A stretch of 55,486 nt of DNA from Fibrobacter sp. Its GTDB lineage: Bacteria; Fibrobacterota; Fibrobacteria; Fibrobacterales; Fibrobacteraceae. The notes under the pieces were generated by a model that was not told the origin of the DNA, did not search any database, and worked only from the letters and a program-made list of their open reading frames with translations. Where the stretch lies: assembly GCA_024398845.1 (NCBI GenBank), contig JAKSIM010000014.1, positions 1 through 55,486 on the forward strand, in the 5' to 3' direction. A program made the translations under genes and the position numbers. Shown here piece by piece: positions 32,351 to 40,745 of this stretch (its first letter is position 1; every line of letters begins with the position of its first letter).

Positions 32351-32494
32351 GTGTACCTGCGTGAAAGCTTTTTTTTCGGAGAGTTTGGGCGATTTTTTGA
32401 AAAAAATGTAGAAACTAATGATTTTTGAGTGGGTGGTTCGCTCTTTACGATTTAATTTTTACTAGATTAAATTCTAGAGAGTCAAGGATTTAAG

Positions 32495-33454
32495 ATGTCT
32501 TCGATTAATTTTGCTACACGTGAAATAAGCTGTAAGGTCGTTTACTATGGCCCGGGTCTTAGCGGCAAGACCACAAATTTGCAAGTAATTCATCAGAAAA
32601 TGCCTCAGGACAAGCGTACCGATATGGTGTCTCTTGCGACCGAAGGTGATCGTACGTTGTTTTTTGACTTTTTGCCATTGAACCTTGGTGATATTAAGGG
32701 CTTCAAGACTCGCTTCCAGCTTTATACCGTTCCTGGTCAGGTTTATTACAATAGCACTCGTAAGCTCGTTCTTCGCGGTGTTGACGGAATCGTCTTTGTG
32801 GCGGATTCCCAGCGTTCTCGTCAGGCCGAAAACCTGGAGAGCCTCCAGAATTTGCGTCAGAACCTGCAAGACTACGGAATGGATTTGGACGATATGCCGT
32901 TCGTGCTTCAATACAACAAGCGCGATATGGATAATGTGTTTACTCTAGACGAGATGAATGCTGAACTGAATGCCAATGGGGTTCCTTTCTTCCCGGCTAC
33001 AGCTCATAACGGCAAGGGCGTGGTTACCACACTTAAGACCATCGCCATGCTTGTTATCGAAAAGTTTAATGTTAAGCAGGGCTTCCTCCGCAAGGCCGCC
33101 GAGAGTGTGAACAACACGGGCGTCCACGATGTGTCGTTGACCAAGGAAGGAGTCTCTGTTTCTCAGGCTGCACCTAAGCCTCCGGTTGCCCCTGTTGCGG
33201 CTCCGGGTACTCCTGCAGCAACGTCTCCTTTCAAGATGCCCTCTTTTGCAGCCAAACCTCCTACGGCGGGAGCACCATCCGGCGGTAGTGGTTCGGGCTT
33301 ATTCCAGAAGGGCGTTACTTCGTCTCCGTTCGGTCGTCCTCGTGCAGCGGCCCCGGTATCGCGTATGCCCACGTTTGGTCGTGTCGTTGATAAGCCGCAG
33401 GAACCGGCGGATGATGAAATTGAACTTCGCCCCTACGTTCCCAAAAAGAAGTAG
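32495..33454 (+). CDS. mglA: MglA-type small GTPase with Pro/Ala-rich C-terminal extension
   Basis: MglA is a Ras-like GTPase that sets cell polarity and drives gliding or pilus placement. The P-loop GPGLSGKTT (residues 19-27), switch II region LYTVPGQVYYN (about 76-86) and NKRDM (about 140) are present. The GTPase ends about residue 195; the remaining 120 residues are Ala, Pro, Ser and Gly rich with two basic patches and an acidic end (PADDEIELRPYVPKKK). Most MglA proteins stop at ~195. A roadblock gene, its usual GAP-type partner, follows 35 bases later. AAGGA precedes the ATG. Confidence 0.93.
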   Translation: MSSINFATREISCKVVYYGPGLSGKTTNLQVIHQKMPQDKRTDMVSLATEGDRTLFFDFLPLNLGDIKGFKTRFQLYTVPGQVYYNSTRKLVLRGVDGIVFVADSQRSRQAENLESLQNLRQNLQDYGMDLDDMPFVLQYNKRDMDNVFTLDEMNAELNANGVPFFPATAHNGKGVVTTLKTIAMLVIEKFNVKQGFLRKAAESVNNTGVHDVSLTKEGVSVSQAAPKPPVAPVAAPGTPAATSPFKMPSFAAKPPTAGAPSGGSGSGLFQKGVTSSPFGRPRAAAPVSRMPTFGRVVDKPQEPADDEIELRPYVPKKK

Positions 33455-33489
33455 AGTCTGCGGCCTGGATTTTAAAAAGTAGGTATTGA

Positions 33490-33906
33490 ATGAGTGATTT
33501 TACCATTTATTCCGATGATGTCGGTAAAGTGCGCCGTTTAATGCTAGCCTATCAGGCCAGCGTCAAGGCTGAATATGTTGTTTTGTGTCATCGTGATGGT
33601 TCCATTATTGCTGAAGTTGGTTCACTTGGTTTGGACGCAACTCCGCTTGCCGTGTTGAGCACTGCTTCGTTTGACTCTGCAAAACAGGTGGGACTTATGC
33701 TTGGTGGCGAAAATTTCCAATCGGTATCTTACGCAGGCGAAAATCGCTCGGTGTATATCGCTCCGGTGGACGAGGCCTTGCTGTTGGTGCAGATATTCTC
33801 GGGATCTCGCTTGCCGAATCGCATTGACGACTTTAACCGCTTGCTTGTCGAAAAGCTTGTGGATGCCGTTCCTGCCTTTACTCAGAACACCAGTAAGCTT
33901 ATTTAA
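33490..33906 (+). CDS. Roadblock/LC7 domain protein (MglB-like)
   Basis: The 138-residue protein has the roadblock fold pattern: AEYVVLCHRDGSIIAEVG, LAVLSTASFDSAKQVGLMLG and a C-terminal helix. Roadblock proteins next to MglA act as GTPase-activating dimers. The pairing with mglA supports an MglB role, although sequence similarity to characterised MglB cannot be measured here. Confidence 0.85.
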   Translation: MSDFTIYSDDVGKVRRLMLAYQASVKAEYVVLCHRDGSIIAEVGSLGLDATPLAVLSTASFDSAKQVGLMLGGENFQSVSYAGENRSVYIAPVDEALLLVQIFSGSRLPNRIDDFNRLLVEKLVDAVPAFTQNTSKLI

Positions 33907-33917
33907 TTGAGGTTCGT

Positions 33918-34433
33918 GTGGCTAACCATCCGCCACTTCGTAGCATTAGAAAAACGACGATACTTGTGCTCGTCGTTTTTTTGGCGTTCTTTGTACATCG
34001 CTTTTATGATATGTGGGTCGAAGACCATGCCGTACAGGACGTGGCGGAAACGGAACTTTCGCCCGCACAGAGCGTGGTTTGCCGCAATGTGGTCCGCGGA
34101 ACGCCGTTTGGTGTCGATAGTGTTTTTGAAGAAAATACAAGACTTTATTTTTATTCCACGATTTCGAATGCAGTTCGCGTTTCTGCTGATTCCCTTGTTC
34201 ACATTTGGTTTTGGGGAACCGATACGATTCAGGTGTTGCCGTGTGATGTGAAAATGGCAGATAATCGCAAGGGCATTGAAGATAAGCCTGATGTATCACC
34301 GTCTGATTTTAATGTGTGCCATACCGAAATTTCTCCGACGCTTTTGAAACCTGGCGAATGGAGCGTAGATTTGGTTGCGGGGCGTAAACTCCTCTCTAGC
34401 AGGCAATTCTTGATTGAAGCCGCCGGCAGGTAG
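33918..34433 (+). CDS. Membrane-anchored DUF2914 protein
   Basis: The 171-residue product starts (GTG) with one hydrophobic segment, TTILVLVVFLAFFVHRF (residues about 13-29), and then a periplasmic DUF2914-like domain: VVCRNVVRGTPFGVDSVF, LYFYSTISN, HIWFWGTDTI and GEWSVDLVAGRKLLSSRQFLI, the usual order of that family. DUF2914 has no established function. It lies 11 bases after the roadblock gene and five before the large outer-membrane protein. Confidence 0.8.
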   Translation: MANHPPLRSIRKTTILVLVVFLAFFVHRFYDMWVEDHAVQDVAETELSPAQSVVCRNVVRGTPFGVDSVFEENTRLYFYSTISNAVRVSADSLVHIWFWGTDTIQVLPCDVKMADNRKGIEDKPDVSPSDFNVCHTEISPTLLKPGEWSVDLVAGRKLLSSRQFLIEAAGR

Positions 34434-34438
34434 TTTGT

Positions 34439-37360
34439 ATGCGTGCGGCACTTGGGCTCAGGCCGTTCATTTTTTTATTTGCCTTTGGCAAAGCCTTTGC
34501 CTTGAATTTGGATTCAATCCCGGTATGGAATCCAAATTATCTTGTTCTAAATAAGAATGTGGAGGAGGCGTCTGGTTCGACGCTTAATGTCGGTGGTATC
34601 GAAAATTCAAATGCTTTGGATAAAAATCGGTTAGAAACGCACGGCTACAAAACAATGCAGGTCACGGTGGGCGATGGCGGCACTCAGGTTGACCAGGAAC
34701 TTCGCCTGTCTATTCAAGGCATGGTGGGCGATAGCGTTTACATTGACGCTTTGCTAAGTGACGTAGACCGCAAGGCGGGAAATCAGACGACGGCAACGCT
34801 CCAAGATGTGGACCAAGTCTATTTTAGGGCCGAGAGTAAACATTGGATGGTCCACTTGGGCGACCTCACCTGGAAAGACGAAAACTTGGGGCTGTATTCC
34901 ATAGACCGCTCAACACTTGGCGGCATGGTGGGCTTACGTGCGGGTTACACCGAAGTGCGTGGCGCCGCCGGTACCGACGAAGTCAATCGCTTGAGCCGAA
35001 CGATGAATGGCGTTTCGGGGCAACGCGAAGGTTACTCGGTGAGTGAGTCCGGAGATTACTTGGCTATTGTCCCAAATTCCGAAACGGTTTGGCTCAATGG
35101 AAACAAGTTGACGCGCGATATTGATTACGATATGAATTACGCGGGTGGACTTTTGAATTTTAGGGGGAATAAAGTTCCTGGCCCCGATGACGAAATTCGC
35201 GTAGAATACGATGCTTACGAGGACGAAAATATTTACAACCTTTATGCAGCAAAGGCTAAATACCGTCATCCGAATTTGTACTTGGATTTGTCGGGCTTTC
35301 GATTGGAAAATGACCGTGATCGCTTAAAACGCAGGAGATGGACCGACGAGGATTATGCAACGCTCAAGGCCGATAAGGGAGGATCGTTATACCGCTACGA
35401 CAGTACGCTTGGTGGTGTTGATTCGCTCTCGATATTGCAAAGGCCCGAGCGCACGGATCGCGCAGGGGCAAGAATGCGCTTGCAAGCTGATCACCGCTAT
35501 TATGCGGATTTTGAAGTTGCCATGAACCGCTCCGATTCCAATACGGTTTCGCGGCATATAGACGGCCCCGAAGGAAAGGCTTTTCGCTGGTTTTTGACAA
35601 CGGATTCCTCTTCGCGAATGGAAAAGTTCCCTGTGGCCTTTTCGGTGTATGGAAACTTTGTTGAACAGGGATTTGAAATAAGCAAGTTCCAAGGTAATGA
35701 TTTAGATTGGAATTCCTATAAGTTACGCGATGAATGGGATTTGGATAGTACATTATTTGCTTTTGGTGATTTGCGCCACGATGAATTTGGAGTGCGTTTT
35801 AGAATGGGCGCTGATTGGTTCGCTAGCGCCTTGTGGGGTTACCGTCAAGGAGAAAATGAAGAATGGAATTCTTCGCGGGCGAAACTTTCACTCACTCACA
35901 AGAACAAAGAAGTGCAAAGCGATTTGAGTGCTATTCGTGTGGTTAGTGTGCAGGGAGCCGAATCGGAACGTTACCAAGGCCTCGCTTCTATTCAGTATTT
36001 GCAGGGATTTTGGCGCCCGTATGGTAATATGGACTTTCGGTATACGAAAATTTCTTCGGATGTAGAAGATGAAATTGCGTATGGTAAAAGTGGAACGGGC
36101 TTTAATTTGGTAAACGATAACTGGAATGCGAGTGAAGGCTTGGAAACGAAGCTTGCGAAGCGTCGAGGTGATACATATGGCGATGACTGGGCTGATTCTC
36201 TTAGGTCTATTGCTTGGACGCAAACTGCAGAATACCGAAGCCATTATGTTGATCTTACTCATTTTTTACAGTACGAAAAACGCGCAATCGATTCTTCGGG
36301 TGGCGAAAACAGCTGGATGGGAGATTTGAATGCTCGTTTAGGTGATGATGAAATCGGTATTTCGGGAAATGTAAATTTTAAACTGGGCTTGACTGAAGAA
36401 CAGACTTATACTGCTATTTATAAGGCTGTTGCGCCTGGTACGGGCGATGTACGTTATGACAGCCTTACGGGAGCGTTTATTGAGGGCGTTGACAACGGTG
36501 ATTACGTTTACGAGGGCATGGGTCGTAATGATTCTGTGGGGGCGGTTCGTGCATCAAATGCAACATTTGGATTGGATGTTGATGTAAATCCCGGATTATT
36601 GTTGGGTATTCGTCAGGGAATTTTGAGGGATATTACTATCGGGGGCTCTTATAGCGCCGAAAGTGAAGACACTACGGGGAAAACATTGTACTTTCCGGCG
36701 GCGACACCACAGGAACTTCGAAAGGTTTCTTCGGGTAATGTGTCGTGGGAAGCCCGCTTGAATTGGGAGCATTCGGTTGGACTTTCGCTAACTTACAAGC
36801 CTGGGGCCGATTACGATAAAATGCTCAGTTCCATTTCGTATTTCGAAACGAATTTTCACCATGATATTGACGCTGGATTCCAAATCAATGAAAATAATTT
36901 TGCTGGAGCAACGCTTTTGCTCGAAGATGAGGAATTGAACGCCTTGCAAAATTTGAAATGGAATACACGCGATGTTTCGGGACGTTACCGCTATAGTTTT
37001 TTTGATGGCTTTCATGTGGAACCCGGGGGCCGTTACCGTACGGGTTCGGGAAATGATGATGCTGATTATGAATTTGAAGCTAACCTGTGGGAAGCCTCTT
37101 TACGTGTAGGATACGTTAAGGACGGCATGGTTGATGCATTTGTGCGTTTTGCGACGGTTCAAATGGAAAGTGGGGGGGGTGTTATCCCGTACCAGATGAT
37201 GTCGGGCTTTAGCGAAGGTAGAACTTACCGCTTGGAAGCGTCTGCTTCTGTGGATGTGAATGATTTTATCTCCTTTGGCTTGCACTATGTGCTGCGCTTT
37301 GGCGATGCCGAAGAAAATGTGTTCCAAAAATTGAGCACCGAAGCGAGGGCGTACTTCTAA
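34439..37360 (+). CDS. Large outer-membrane beta-barrel-like protein, unknown family
   Basis: The 973-residue product has a signal peptide (FIFLFAFGKAFA) and then long alternating strands with aromatic and acidic residues to the C-terminal ARAYF, as in outer-membrane barrels. Around residue 215-245 a segment with SETVWLNGNKLTRDIDYDMNYAGG resembles repeated beta modules seen in surface proteins. I cannot name the family. A run of eight G at 37172-37179 codes Gly912-914; slippage there would change the last ~60 residues. The stop codon overlaps the next start by one base. Confidence 0.8.
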   Translation: MRAALGLRPFIFLFAFGKAFALNLDSIPVWNPNYLVLNKNVEEASGSTLNVGGIENSNALDKNRLETHGYKTMQVTVGDGGTQVDQELRLSIQGMVGDSVYIDALLSDVDRKAGNQTTATLQDVDQVYFRAESKHWMVHLGDLTWKDENLGLYSIDRSTLGGMVGLRAGYTEVRGAAGTDEVNRLSRTMNGVSGQREGYSVSESGDYLAIVPNSETVWLNGNKLTRDIDYDMNYAGGLLNFRGNKVPGPDDEIRVEYDAYEDENIYNLYAAKAKYRHPNLYLDLSGFRLENDRDRLKRRRWTDEDYATLKADKGGSLYRYDSTLGGVDSLSILQRPERTDRAGARMRLQADHRYYADFEVAMNRSDSNTVSRHIDGPEGKAFRWFLTTDSSSRMEKFPVAFSVYGNFVEQGFEISKFQGNDLDWNSYKLRDEWDLDSTLFAFGDLRHDEFGVRFRMGADWFASALWGYRQGENEEWNSSRAKLSLTHKNKEVQSDLSAIRVVSVQGAESERYQGLASIQYLQGFWRPYGNMDFRYTKISSDVEDEIAYGKSGTGFNLVNDNWNASEGLETKLAKRRGDTYGDDWADSLRSIAWTQTAEYRSHYVDLTHFLQYEKRAIDSSGGENSWMGDLNARLGDDEIGISGNVNFKLGLTEEQTYTAIYKAVAPGTGDVRYDSLTGAFIEGVDNGDYVYEGMGRNDSVGAVRASNATFGLDVDVNPGLLLGIRQGILRDITIGGSYSAESEDTTGKTLYFPAATPQELRKVSSGNVSWEARLNWEHSVGLSLTYKPGADYDKMLSSISYFETNFHHDIDAGFQINENNFAGATLLLEDEELNALQNLKWNTRDVSGRYRYSFFDGFHVEPGGRYRTGSGNDDADYEFEANLWEASLRVGYVKDGMVDAFVRFATVQMESGGGVIPYQMMSGFSEGRTYRLEASASVDVNDFISFGLHYVLRFGDAEENVFQKLSTEARAYF

Positions 37361-38847
37361 TGCGTAGAGAATTGAGCACATTCCTGCTTTGGATGAGCTT
37401 CGCCATTTTATTTGCGGGCGGTGCTGTCGCTAATGAAAATTGTCGCATTGCGCGTGTAGTGTGGACTGGCGAACATTCTGCATTTGACGAAACGCAGATG
37501 AATGCTGTGGTGGGGGAACCTTGCGAATCTTGGAGCGGTGTGGCTGGCCGTTTGCAACGCTACTATGAAGACCAGGGATTTATTGCGGCGCAAGTTGTGG
37601 GAAATGTTGTCGCAGATTCTGTAGTTCCAAATTCAAGTGACGAAAATGCAGCTCCTTCTATGGCGACGCTCTCGGTGGAACTTCGTCGTGGGGCGGGCTA
37701 CGTGTGGGCTCCTGTTGAAAATCAAGATTCCAGCGGGGCGAAACCTGAGGTTTTCCGCAGGCTTTCGGGACTTCTTGAGGGTGCTCCGGTTTCGCTCACG
37801 GATTTGGAACGTTCCGAACGCAAACTCGCTCGTATAGGTTACTTCGAGAAGACCGCCCCGGTTCGCCTTTATCGCGATCCTGCTCGTAACCGCATTATTC
37901 CGCTCTTTAGCATGCGCAAGGCTACGGTTTCGGAGGCCGAGGGCTTGTTGACTTATTCTAGCGACGAGAATGTTTGGGAGGGCCAAATTGACGTGAACCT
38001 CTACAATATTGCGGGTACGGCGCGCGATTTGCAGTTGGAGGGCTTTACCGGTGAGGATTCTCGCCACCTTGTAGGGAGCTACAAGGAACCGTGGATTTTG
38101 GGATCCGCCTGGAATGTGGTTTTGCGCGGTAGTTTTGACGAAGAAACGCTAGAGGAAGATGTTTTGGATTCTACGGAAACACCGACGGGGGAAACTCGGG
38201 AGTTCGTGGAACAGAATATTGTGGGCGAGGTGGGTGTCACTCGCGATATTGGTTTTGATTTGAGCGTCGGGGTGTTCTTTGGTGTAAGCGAAGACGACAA
38301 GCACTCTTCATTTGAGGTAAGCTACGTTTCGCTGGATCGATTTGCGCTTCCGCGCAGTGGCTGGCGTGTGGACGGGGCTTTTGCCTACAAAATGGACCGT
38401 CCGGATTCGCTGGATAATTTCCTCAATGCTACCGCCCGCTTGCAGACGTACATCCCGTTGCACGGGAACTTCATTAGCCGCTTTACGGGATCCGCGGGTG
38501 GAATTTTCCCGACGGATGCTTCCTTGAAACGTACGGACCTATTTGCCCTTGGGGGCCTCGACAGCTTCAAGGGCATGGGGTATCGCTTTGTGCGTACACG
38601 AGCCTACGGGTTCAGCGAAGCCGCCCTCCTATGGCAGGACGGCTACGACCTGAGTATTGAACTCTTCTACCAGCCGGGTCTTTATCGCCGGCTTTTTCCC
38701 GGCCACGGCTGGGCTCGCGAACAGGATTACGGCATTGGCTTTACGCAATACCGCAAGAATTGGAGCGTTAATTTGTATTACGCCCTGAGGAACGGCTGCG
38801 ACTACCTCGAAGGCATCCTCGGCTTCGGCGTCAAGACGCTGTTCTAA
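37360..38847 (+). CDS. Omp85 superfamily protein (TamA/BamA-like, POTRA plus barrel)
   Basis: The 495-residue product has a signal peptide (FAILFAGGAVA), two POTRA-like domains (about residues 28-105 and 105-175, with LQRYYEDQGFIAAQV and LARIGYFEKTAPVRLYRDP) and a 16-strand-sized barrel with FALGGLDSFKGMGYRFVRT, close to the conserved L6-loop RGF/Y motif region of Omp85, ending in LGFGVKTLF with terminal Phe. It is much shorter than BamA (two POTRAs instead of five), so it is a second Omp85 dedicated to something else, perhaps its neighbour's barrel. Confidence 0.88.
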   Translation: MRRELSTFLLWMSFAILFAGGAVANENCRIARVVWTGEHSAFDETQMNAVVGEPCESWSGVAGRLQRYYEDQGFIAAQVVGNVVADSVVPNSSDENAAPSMATLSVELRRGAGYVWAPVENQDSSGAKPEVFRRLSGLLEGAPVSLTDLERSERKLARIGYFEKTAPVRLYRDPARNRIIPLFSMRKATVSEAEGLLTYSSDENVWEGQIDVNLYNIAGTARDLQLEGFTGEDSRHLVGSYKEPWILGSAWNVVLRGSFDEETLEEDVLDSTETPTGETREFVEQNIVGEVGVTRDIGFDLSVGVFFGVSEDDKHSSFEVSYVSLDRFALPRSGWRVDGAFAYKMDRPDSLDNFLNATARLQTYIPLHGNFISRFTGSAGGIFPTDASLKRTDLFALGGLDSFKGMGYRFVRTRAYGFSEAALLWQDGYDLSIELFYQPGLYRRLFPGHGWAREQDYGIGFTQYRKNWSVNLYYALRNGCDYLEGILGFGVKTLF

Positions 38848-38867
38848 ATGATGTTGGAACTAACTAA

Positions 38868-39025
38868 TAGTAAGCAGTAAACAGGATTTATAATGGCGGC
38901 TACGCCGCGTAACTACCCGCCAAACAAAAAACACTGATCCAAAAATCTCTCGTCTAATTAACCATAATAGTAAGCAGTAAACAGTAAGCAGTAAACAGGA
39001 TTTATAATGGCGGCTACGCTGCGTA
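38868..39025. repeat. Dispersed hairpin repeat, two copies between the Omp85 gene and epmB
   Basis: Copies at about 38868-38910 and 38968-39025 share AGTAAGCAGTAAACAGG, ATTTATAATGGCGGCTACG and the following CCGC (or CTGC) with the copies at 4041-4173. Flanking ACCAACCA heptads are also present. The 38848-39063 spacer holds nothing else recognisable. Confidence 0.85.
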
Positions 39026-39063
39026 ACTATAAAACCTAGCCACCAACCACCAACCACAAACCA

Positions 39064-40035
39064 CTATACAGGTGTCTTGCTTTTTTCGCCGGCGATTTCA
39101 CGCACGAGTTTCGGGACCATGTAGCCCGGCAACTTTGTCCGTATTTTGGCGATCAGGTCGCGGGCGGCATCGTCGCTGACTTCAAAGTGCGCGACGCCTT
39201 TCGCATGATCTAGCTGGTGCAGATAGTAGGGGAGGACTCCCTGCTCGAAAAGTCTGCGACTCAGTTTTACGAGCGTTTCCGCACTGTCGTTTACGCCTTT
39301 CAAAAGTGCGCTCTGGTTCAAAAGAGTCCATCCTGCGAATTTCAACTGCCCGAATACCATCTGGGATTCCTCGTCGAGTTCGTCGGGGTGGTTCACGTGC
39401 GTCACGAGAACGCATTCGAAACGGGCCGGCAGTTCGCGCAGGAGTTCGAAGTGCTGCATGGCGAGGTCCGGGCGCATGATGGGGAGCCTCGTGTGGATGC
39501 GGAGCGTGGTGACGGAACTGTGCATGGCGATGGATTCCACGAGGTCGCGGAACTTGCCTGGCGAAAGCATCAAGGGGTCGCCGCCCGAAAGGATCACTTC
39601 CCAGATGTCGGTGTGCACGTCGAGCCAGTTCGAAACCTCGCTTGCGATGTCTTGGACGCCTTGGAACGGGTAGTTCCTGCGGAAGCAGAAGCGGCAGCGC
39701 ACACCGCAGGCGCTGGTCGAGACGACGAGCGCACGGTTGTCGTATTTCTGGATGATGCTGTCGCACTTGCCTGCGGGGAGGTCCCCGACGGGGTCGTCCA
39801 CGAAACCAGGTACGGTCTCGTTTTCCTTTTTCGACGGCAGCACTTGGCGCAGGAGCGCTTCGGGGTCGTTTGCGTTCTTGATTAAACTTGCGTAGTGCCT
39901 GGAGCAGTTGAACGGGTAAGTTGGAGTTTCGTCGAGGTCTATGCCTGCGCTTGCGGCGATTTTTGCAGCGAAATCCTTTCCTAAATACTCAAAAAAGTCA
40001 GAAATTTGCGTAAAAGCTTTTACAGAATCTTCCAT
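39064..40035 (-). CDS. epmB: EF-P beta-lysylation protein EpmB (radical SAM lysine 2,3-aminomutase family)
   Basis: The 323-residue enzyme carries the radical SAM cluster motif (Cys110, Cys114, Cys117 in STSACGVRCRFCFRR) and LSGGDPLML. EpmB isomerises alpha-lysine to (R)-beta-lysine, which EpmA attaches to EF-P. It is shorter than clostridial lysine 2,3-aminomutase (~415), as EpmB is, and stands head to head with efp only 40 bases away, which supports the role. The epmA partner is not in the window. Confidence 0.9.
   Translation of the reverse strand: MEDSVKAFTQISDFFEYLGKDFAAKIAASAGIDLDETPTYPFNCSRHYASLIKNANDPEALLRQVLPSKKENETVPGFVDDPVGDLPAGKCDSIIQKYDNRALVVSTSACGVRCRFCFRRNYPFQGVQDIASEVSNWLDVHTDIWEVILSGGDPLMLSPGKFRDLVESIAMHSSVTTLRIHTRLPIMRPDLAMQHFELLRELPARFECVLVTHVNHPDELDEESQMVFGQLKFAGWTLLNQSALLKGVNDSAETLVKLSRRLFEQGVLPYYLHQLDHAKGVAHFEVSDDAARDLIAKIRTKLPGYMVPKLVREIAGEKSKTPV
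40010..40023. promoter_or_regulatory. 14-bp perfect palindrome at the epmB/efp divergent start
   Basis: GTAAAAGCTTTTAC lies in the first codons of epmB, about 55 bases upstream of the efp ATG. With only 40 bases between the two starts, it falls where the efp promoter or an operator would lie. Role inferred. Confidence 0.35.
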
Positions 40036-40075
40036 TATATGCTAAATTTAGTTCAAAAAACCAAAAGAGGATAAT

Positions 40076-40660
40076 ATGGGTACTGTAAGCACCAACGAAT
40101 TCCGCAAGAAACTCAAAATCATGGTTGATGGTCAGCCGTATGAAATCATCGAAAACCAGTTCGTGAAGCCGGGTAAGGGCCAGGCCTTTAACCGCGTTCG
40201 CATCAAGAACCTCGTGACTGGTCGTACTCTCGAACGTACTTGGAAGAGCGGTGACACGGTTGAAGAAGCCGACGTGACCTACACCGAAATGACTTACCTC
40301 TACAATGACGGCGAAACTTGGTTCTTCCTCGATAACGAAACTCAGGAAACCATGGAAATTGCCAAGGCCAACCTCAACGGTTGCGAAGTTTGGCTCCTCG
40401 ATGGTGCTACTGTCGAAGTCACTTGGTGGAAGGATCCGAAGACCCTCTCTACCCAGGCTATCGAAGTTATCCCGCCGACCTTCGTCGACCTCATGATCAT
40501 CGATGCTCCTCCGGCTGTCCAGGGCAACACCAGCGGTAACGTTCTCCGTGAATGCACCGTTGAAACTGGCGCCAAGGTGATGATTCCGCTGTTCATCGAA
40601 AACAACACCAAGATCCGCGTGGATACCCGCGACGGTTCTTACCTCGAACGCGCAAAGTAA
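40076..40660 (+). CDS. efp: Elongation factor P
   Basis: EF-P relieves ribosome stalling at polyproline. The 194-residue product has the three-domain EF-P layout; the modification loop reads KPGKGQAF with the acceptor Lys at position 34, the residue modified by the EpmA/EpmB pathway. The C-terminal signature region is TKIRVDTRDGSYLERAK. AGAGGA precedes the ATG and a terminator follows. Confidence 0.97.
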   Translation: MGTVSTNEFRKKLKIMVDGQPYEIIENQFVKPGKGQAFNRVRIKNLVTGRTLERTWKSGDTVEEADVTYTEMTYLYNDGETWFFLDNETQETMEIAKANLNGCEVWLLDGATVEVTWWKDPKTLSTQAIEVIPPTFVDLMIIDAPPAVQGNTSGNVLRECTVETGAKVMIPLFIENNTKIRVDTRDGSYLERAK

Positions 40661-40680
40661 TTCTTAGTTGAATTATTTAA

Positions 40681-40711
40681 AAAGCCTTCGGTTCAAACCG
40701 AGGGCTTTTTG
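40681..40711. terminator. Terminator after efp, probably shared with the convergent gene
   Basis: AAAGCCTTCGG (40681-40691) pairs with CCGAGGGCTTT (40698-40708, one G-T). T follows on plus; A precedes at 40677-40683, giving T on minus. Confidence 0.9.
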
Positions 40712-40745
40712 TTTGCGCATTTTTTAAGAAATCTCTTGGATTCGT

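Noticed and set aside
32282..32494. tRNA or other stable RNA in the rpsT-mglA spacer
   Set aside because: Only the terminator-like hairpin and an AT-rich upstream region are seen; no cloverleaf or TTCRA arm.
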